A stretch of 9,667 nucleotides of DNA from Clostridia bacterium (GTDB lineage Bacteria > Bacillota_A > Clostridia > Christensenellales > Aristaeellaceae): positions 1 through 9,667 of the forward strand of contig JAGBBE010000032.1 in the NCBI GenBank assembly GCA_017938645.1. Direction: 5' to 3'. Shown here piece by piece: positions 6,473 to 9,667 of this stretch; the first letter of the stretch is position 1, and every line of letters starts with the position of its first letter. The position numbers and the translations under genes were made by a program. Under the pieces are notes generated by a model. The model did not search any database. It saw nothing but the letters and a program-made list of their open reading frames with translations, and was not told the DNA's origin.

Positions 6473-6933
6473 TGTTAGAACAGCAGAATCCATATGCGGA
6501 TATCATTTCGCTGCCGCATCATAAGGCAGCTGATCGTCCGCACATGAGCCTGTACGACCGCGCAGCGCAGTTCTCACCCTTTGCTGCGCTTACCGGTTTC
6601 GAAGGCGTCATTGCGGAAACAGGCAGGATGACCGAGAGGAAGATCGAAGTTTCCGAAAACGAAAAAATCCTGCTTGATCAGAAACTGACGCTGATCGATG
6701 ATGTGATTCAGGACGGTCATTACCCGGTAATAACGCTTGTATTTTTCGTGCCGGATGCGCGGAAAGAGGGCGGCGAATATCAGGCTTTCACCGGTCAGGT
6801 GCGACAGATCGACGTCATTGACCGCAAGGTTGTATTTTTCGCAGGAAATGGCCGGTCTGCAGGCAAGACTGTGTTCATTGATGACATAATGGAGATTCAC
6901 GGTGAACTGGTAGACTATATGGATGAATTATAA
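6472..6933 (+). CDS. YolD-like protein (153 aa)
   Basis: YolD-like proteins are small and regularly encoded beside UvrX/YqjW-type polymerases in Bacillota; their biochemical role is not established, though partnership with the polymerase (an UmuD-like accessory role) has been proposed. The family hallmark is residues 25-53, MSLYDRAAQFSPFAALTGFE followed by a helix with ETGR. The second half is beta-rich (VITLVFFVPDARK...GQVRQIDVIDRKVVFF) and ends in a helix FIDDIMEIHGELVDY. The ATG at 6472 shares one base with the polymerase stop (TGATG), implying coupled translation; an in-frame GTG one codon earlier is possible. It is the last gene before the hairpin at 6955. Confidence 0.88.
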   Translation: MLEQQNPYADIISLPHHKAADRPHMSLYDRAAQFSPFAALTGFEGVIAETGRMTERKIEVSENEKILLDQKLTLIDDVIQDGHYPVITLVFFVPDARKEGGEYQAFTGQVRQIDVIDRKVVFFAGNGRSAGKTVFIDDIMEIHGELVDYMDEL

Positions 6934-6944
6934 TAACATAGCAA

Positions 6945-7022
6945 GTAAAATGCAAAGCCGCCATCCAGCGCTAACTGGTGGCGGCTTACTTCTCAACCAA
7001 AGGGATAGCCCCGCTAAAGGCA
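6945..7022 (-). ncRNA. Candidate small RNA (about 75 nt) ending in the shared terminator
   Basis: A near-consensus minus-strand promoter at 7057-7028 points left and its transcript would begin near 7022. Only about 35 nt later it meets the strong hairpin at 6987-6955 followed by a U-rich tail. No ribosome site with an open frame of useful size lies between, so the product would be a short structured RNA. Extended readthrough would be antisense to the 3' end of the YolD-like gene. No known RNA family is recognised. Confidence 0.4.
6955..6987. terminator. Hairpin terminator shared by converging transcripts
   Basis: Arms AAGCCGCCATCCAG (6955-6968) and CTGGTGGCGGCTT (6975-6987) pair with one bulged base around the loop CGCTAA. 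On the plus strand the tail is a weak ACTTCTC, and it ends the repressor-polymerase-YolD operon. On the minus strand the tail TTTGCATTTTAC is more U-rich, so the hairpin works better for leftward transcripts. Confidence 0.75.
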
Positions 7023-7025
7023 TTA

Positions 7026-7073
7026 TTATATTATCACGCAACGTGCGCTGATGTCAACCGAAAGGGGCGCCAT
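7026..7073 (-). CDS. Possible 15-aa leader or micro-ORF
   Basis: ATG at 7073-7071 preceded by GGAAGGAGA with 7-nt spacing, reading MAPLSVDISARCVII and stop. It lies 64 nt after the Fic-like gene's stop and overlaps the leftward promoter, so it would be translated only from transcripts arriving from the right. The ribosome site is strong but the peptide is too short to judge; it may be chance. Confidence 0.25.
   Translation of the reverse strand: MAPLSVDISARCVII
7028..7057 (-). promoter_or_regulatory. Leftward sigma-A-type promoter downstream of the Fic-like gene
   Basis: Minus-strand TTGACA (7057-7052), then TAATAT (7033-7028) at 18 bp or GATAAT (7035-7030) at 16 bp. The spacer holds a short palindrome CGCA-ACG-TGCG, a possible operator. 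No sizeable gene follows on this strand before the terminator, which is why a small RNA is proposed. Confidence 0.6.
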
Positions 7074-7137
7074 TTAACGATCTCCTTCCGAAAAATCAGA
7101 CCATTCAACGCGACTGAAAAAGCATGTCCTGCATCTT

Positions 7138-9495
7138 CTATGCGCCTGCCATCGCAACGCTTCTCAAAGGGGAAGAAGCAGCATAACCAGGTCTGATCAT
7201 TCTTGAAGAGCCAGCTTCCGAGAGCGTCTTCATTTCTTCATCGCTCTGCAAGAAGCATTCCGGATGAGATTCCGGCGTGACTATGAGGTGGTATATTGAA
7301 GGATGCCCGCCGCGGCGTTCCATATGCAATAGTCCACGTTCGTAAAGATTTGCCATATGAAAACCTATCGTGGAAGGGCTGGTATTCGATCTCTCCGCAA
7401 GGAGCGCAATCGTAAAGTCATTCTCTCCAAAATAGCGAAGGATATTGGTCAGATGGGAAATCTGAATCTCAGTAAGGCCTTCGGTATTTATTGCTGGCTT
7501 TGGCGTCGGGCATATGCGATATTCGTAATGGCATGTTCCTTCCATGCGTTGTGGGCTGCGTTCAATCAATCCCAGGTTTGCTGCATATCGCAGATCACCT
7601 GTTACAACGCTTTTGCTCAATGGAATATTCTCCATGAACTCATCCCGATAAAAGACCATCTGGTTTTCATTCACTTTTTTGAGCAGGAACCGGGCAATTC
7701 GCTTATCACGGTCTGTCGCACATTCTCCGCTCATCTCATCCAGTCGCATCATCAATTCATCACACTTCTCGGGACGAACCTCTTGCGGCATCTGCACGAC
7801 TTTTTCTTTTTCGGAATCTGTGTCCACCGACGACAAACCCGTGTAACGGTAATGCATCGGGCGCAGCGTGCGGATGATTTCGACGCAGCCCTTCTGTATT
7901 AGCATCCTGCATATGTCATATGCTTGCTTAGAAGTGATATCCAGCTCTTCTTTCAGCATGACGCTTGTAAAGCAATCTGATCCATGTTCATGGAGTCTCT
8001 CAATATATGCCATCGCCCTTGGAAGCAGTGGAATCCGTCTGTCTGCGTCATTGTCAGAGTCTGGCGAGTGTGTGTTTTCACCAATCTCATCCTCTTCATC
8101 CCAATATGCCAGCGTATACCTGAACATTCCGTTCACAGTATCCCTCGTGACCAAGCCCTTGCGAAGAAAGTCAAGGCATGCCTTATAAGGTACCCGACCT
8201 TCTGTCCCAGTCTCATTTTTATAATCTATCGCTGTAAATTGCCTGATGCCTCTTTCCATGAAACTGAGCAATACCCGCATTCGCTGCGCAACTCCTCCTC
8301 GCTTGCAAGTATCGGCAAAACTTTGAACTTTCTGAATATATTCTTCCTTGCTGCAAAGGGGCGGGCTTTCTGTTGGCAGTACTTCTGTGGCAGCTTCTTC
8401 GGGTTCTTCACCAAATGCGGTATCATCATTATTACTTTCTTCCGCATCGTCAGGACGTGCCGTTGCCAGAGGTATCAACGCGTGTTTCTTCTCCTGCTCG
8501 AGCATTTCATCATGTGCGGCTAATTGCTGCTCCTTCTTTTCCTGTTCACGCCTGCGTTCGCGTTCCTTTTTTGCTTCTAAGGCACGAACCAGAAGCTCCA
8601 AATAATATTCTACGAAGTAGGTAAGATCTCCGCCGTTCTCGCTGCGCAGAATCTCGCACATACTTTTATAATATCGGTAGTTTTCCCTTGCGATAATGCC
8701 TGAGATTGAAATATCCCGAAAGAATCCATAACCGCTGCGCAGCAATACTGCGGAGGAAACCATCCGGGCAAGCCGCTCGTTTCCTTCGGGGAAAGGGCGC
8801 GTCACCAGAATGAATGCCTGCCCGACTGAGGCCTTGATCAGCGGATGAACGCTGGCACTGCAAAGGAAATCGTAGAATTCCTGCATCCGGTCAGGCAGGC
8901 AATGAGCGGGCGGAACGGTATAGGGTTCGCTATTCATGGCGGCAATGGGATGGACGTCGTTCTGGCGATAATCCTGGGCGGCGTTGTCCATCTCCTCTGT
9001 CAGCGTCCATGCCAGCGACTTGATGAACTGTTCGTCCATGGGGCGGTAGAGCATACCCATCATCCCTGACCATGCGTTTCTGTTATTCCAGATCATCTGC
9101 TCCTGGATGGTCTCCGGCTCGGTTCCTCTCTGTAGAAAATCCATCGCTTCCTGAAGTGGAATCTGCGCGCCCTCCACAAAGCTGGTAAAGAACATTTCTT
9201 CTGTCATTGCGCTGGTCATCGGTACGCGATACGGGTCAAAATCATCTGCCTGCGTCATGGCTTCCTCACACAGCTTTTCGCTGGCACGAACCATGCGATC
9301 AGTCTGCACATACCAAAACGGCATGCCGGAAGCATCATTCAGGGGAAGCAGCGTGGCTGCTGCCTTTCGCTGTTTCAGCAATTCCGGCCAGAACGAGTCG
9401 ATGGATATGTTCAGGGGGAGCTTATAGAGAACCTCCTGTCGGGAGATGTAGTGCTCCTTAAAATACGCCAGCAGTTTTTCCTTCTCCATTGCCAT
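7138..9495 (-). CDS. Fic-domain-like protein with degenerate active site and C-terminal winged-helix-like segments (785 aa)
   Basis: An N-terminal Fic fold (about 60-300): an inhibitory helix TSFVEGAQIPLQEA (104-117) matching the (S/T)xxxE(G/N) motif with Glu108, and a core RPFPEGNERLAR (233-244) aligned with the canonical HPFxxGNGRxxR. Catalytic His is Arg233 and the second Gly of GNGR is Glu240, so AMP transfer is doubtful. A charged coiled coil (about 305-337) and an acidic linker (345-380) follow, then several winged-helix-like segments at about 400-460, 490-550, 595-660 and 675-740 (e.g. FTIALLAERSNTSPSTIGFH). The ATG at 9495 follows AGGAGG by 9 nt. It starts 14 nt after the upstream gene stops, so it is in a minus-strand operon. 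I infer a DNA-binding regulator, possibly sensing nucleotide through the dead Fic fold. The Fic call is firm; the helix boundaries are approximate. Confidence 0.85.
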   Translation of the reverse strand: MAMEKEKLLAYFKEHYISRQEVLYKLPLNISIDSFWPELLKQRKAAATLLPLNDASGMPFWYVQTDRMVRASEKLCEEAMTQADDFDPYRVPMTSAMTEEMFFTSFVEGAQIPLQEAMDFLQRGTEPETIQEQMIWNNRNAWSGMMGMLYRPMDEQFIKSLAWTLTEEMDNAAQDYRQNDVHPIAAMNSEPYTVPPAHCLPDRMQEFYDFLCSASVHPLIKASVGQAFILVTRPFPEGNERLARMVSSAVLLRSGYGFFRDISISGIIARENYRYYKSMCEILRSENGGDLTYFVEYYLELLVRALEAKKERERRREQEKKEQQLAAHDEMLEQEKKHALIPLATARPDDAEESNNDDTAFGEEPEEAATEVLPTESPPLCSKEEYIQKVQSFADTCKRGGVAQRMRVLLSFMERGIRQFTAIDYKNETGTEGRVPYKACLDFLRKGLVTRDTVNGMFRYTLAYWDEEDEIGENTHSPDSDNDADRRIPLLPRAMAYIERLHEHGSDCFTSVMLKEELDITSKQAYDICRMLIQKGCVEIIRTLRPMHYRYTGLSSVDTDSEKEKVVQMPQEVRPEKCDELMMRLDEMSGECATDRDKRIARFLLKKVNENQMVFYRDEFMENIPLSKSVVTGDLRYAANLGLIERSPQRMEGTCHYEYRICPTPKPAINTEGLTEIQISHLTNILRYFGENDFTIALLAERSNTSPSTIGFHMANLYERGLLHMERRGGHPSIYHLIVTPESHPECFLQSDEEMKTLSEAGSSRMIRPGYAASSPLRSVAMAGA

Positions 9496-9509
9496 TTAGT
9501 TCAACCTCC

Positions 9510-9667
9510 TCAGCTCGGTCTGCCGCTTCCGCCATCCTGCGGCATCTGGAGCATGGCGGGCTGGGCGCTGTTCAAATCAAATACAATCGCATTGTGCGAA
9601 GCAATGTAGGTTCCGTAAACCATCCAGGGGCGCTCGTCCATCCAGCTGACCAGCCTGCGGATGCGCC
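9510..9667 (-). CDS. C-terminal 51 residues of an unrecognised protein (runs off right edge)
   Basis: The open minus-strand frame from the window edge contains RLVSWMDERPWMVYGTYIAS followed by HNAIVFDLN and a Gln/Pro/Gly-rich end, stopping with TGA at 9512-9510. The other two frames close earlier. The stop overlaps the AGGAGG site of the Fic-like gene, which argues for a real upstream gene and coupled translation. The fragment is too short to assign; two Trp-Met pairs and a beta-rich stretch are all that can be said. Confidence 0.7.
   Translation of the reverse strand, partial: RIRRLVSWMDERPWMVYGTYIASHNAIVFDLNSAQPAMLQMPQDGGSGRPS

Noticed and set aside
6978..7196. 72-aa plus-strand open frame after the YolD-like gene
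   Set aside because: It starts inside the terminator hairpin, lacks a ribosome site and runs into the opposite-strand Fic-like gene.
1..9667. CRISPR array, tRNA, rRNA, insertion sequence or attachment site
   Set aside because: I saw no regularly spaced repeats, cloverleaf-like sequence, transposase motif or integrase-linked direct repeats on either strand.

Overview
The window looks like an accessory region of a mid-GC Bacillota genome, most likely a gut Clostridia-type bacterium and probably inside an integrative conjugative element or prophage-like island. This rests on family content: strong AGGAGG ribosome sites, a phage/ICE-type HTH-S24 repressor beside an ImmA/IrrE protease, a UvrX/UmuC-like polymerase followed by a YolD-like gene, and an S-adenosylmethionine synthetase N-terminus in an operon of unknown small genes. 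No integrase, relaxase or attachment site is visible, so mobility is inferred.

Layout. Bases 1-1072 (minus strand) hold a tight operon: an unknown 138-aa protein, an 88-aa Cys-rich protein (ATGA overlap), then metK, which runs off the left edge. Bases 1073-1489 have no convincing gene but several hairpins and palindromes. A large ImmA/IrrE-like zinc protease with a C-terminal helix-turn-helix (1540-3516, minus) ends at a good intrinsic terminator. A roughly 200-bp divergent control region (3517-3720) has one near-consensus sigma-A promoter per direction, each with the same 10-bp ATTCACAAAA element in its spacer. To the right, one plus-strand operon encodes an S24 self-cleaving repressor, a 105-aa small protein, a Y-family DNA polymerase and a YolD-like protein. 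It ends at a hairpin (6955-6987) shared with the opposite strand. From the right come a minus-strand promoter and a possible ~75-nt small RNA, then a 785-aa Fic-like protein with winged-helix-like segments, and the tail of an unrecognised gene upstream of it.

How the parts may work together (inference). The repressor has the spacing of LexA/UmuD-type autoproteolysis: Ala147-Gly148 cleavage site, Ser183, Lys220. DNA damage and RecA filament could inactivate it, releasing both divergent promoters and inducing the polymerase/YolD pair. The divergent ImmA-like protease could be a second route to repressor inactivation, as in ICEBs1, but here it is a large DNA-binding fusion on the opposite strand. 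The Fic-like protein has lost the catalytic His while keeping the inhibitory-helix motif, so it may be a regulator rather than an AMP transferase. The most unusual points are the degenerate Fic regulator, the mirror-image control region, the 105-aa polymerase companion and the convergent small-RNA candidate.
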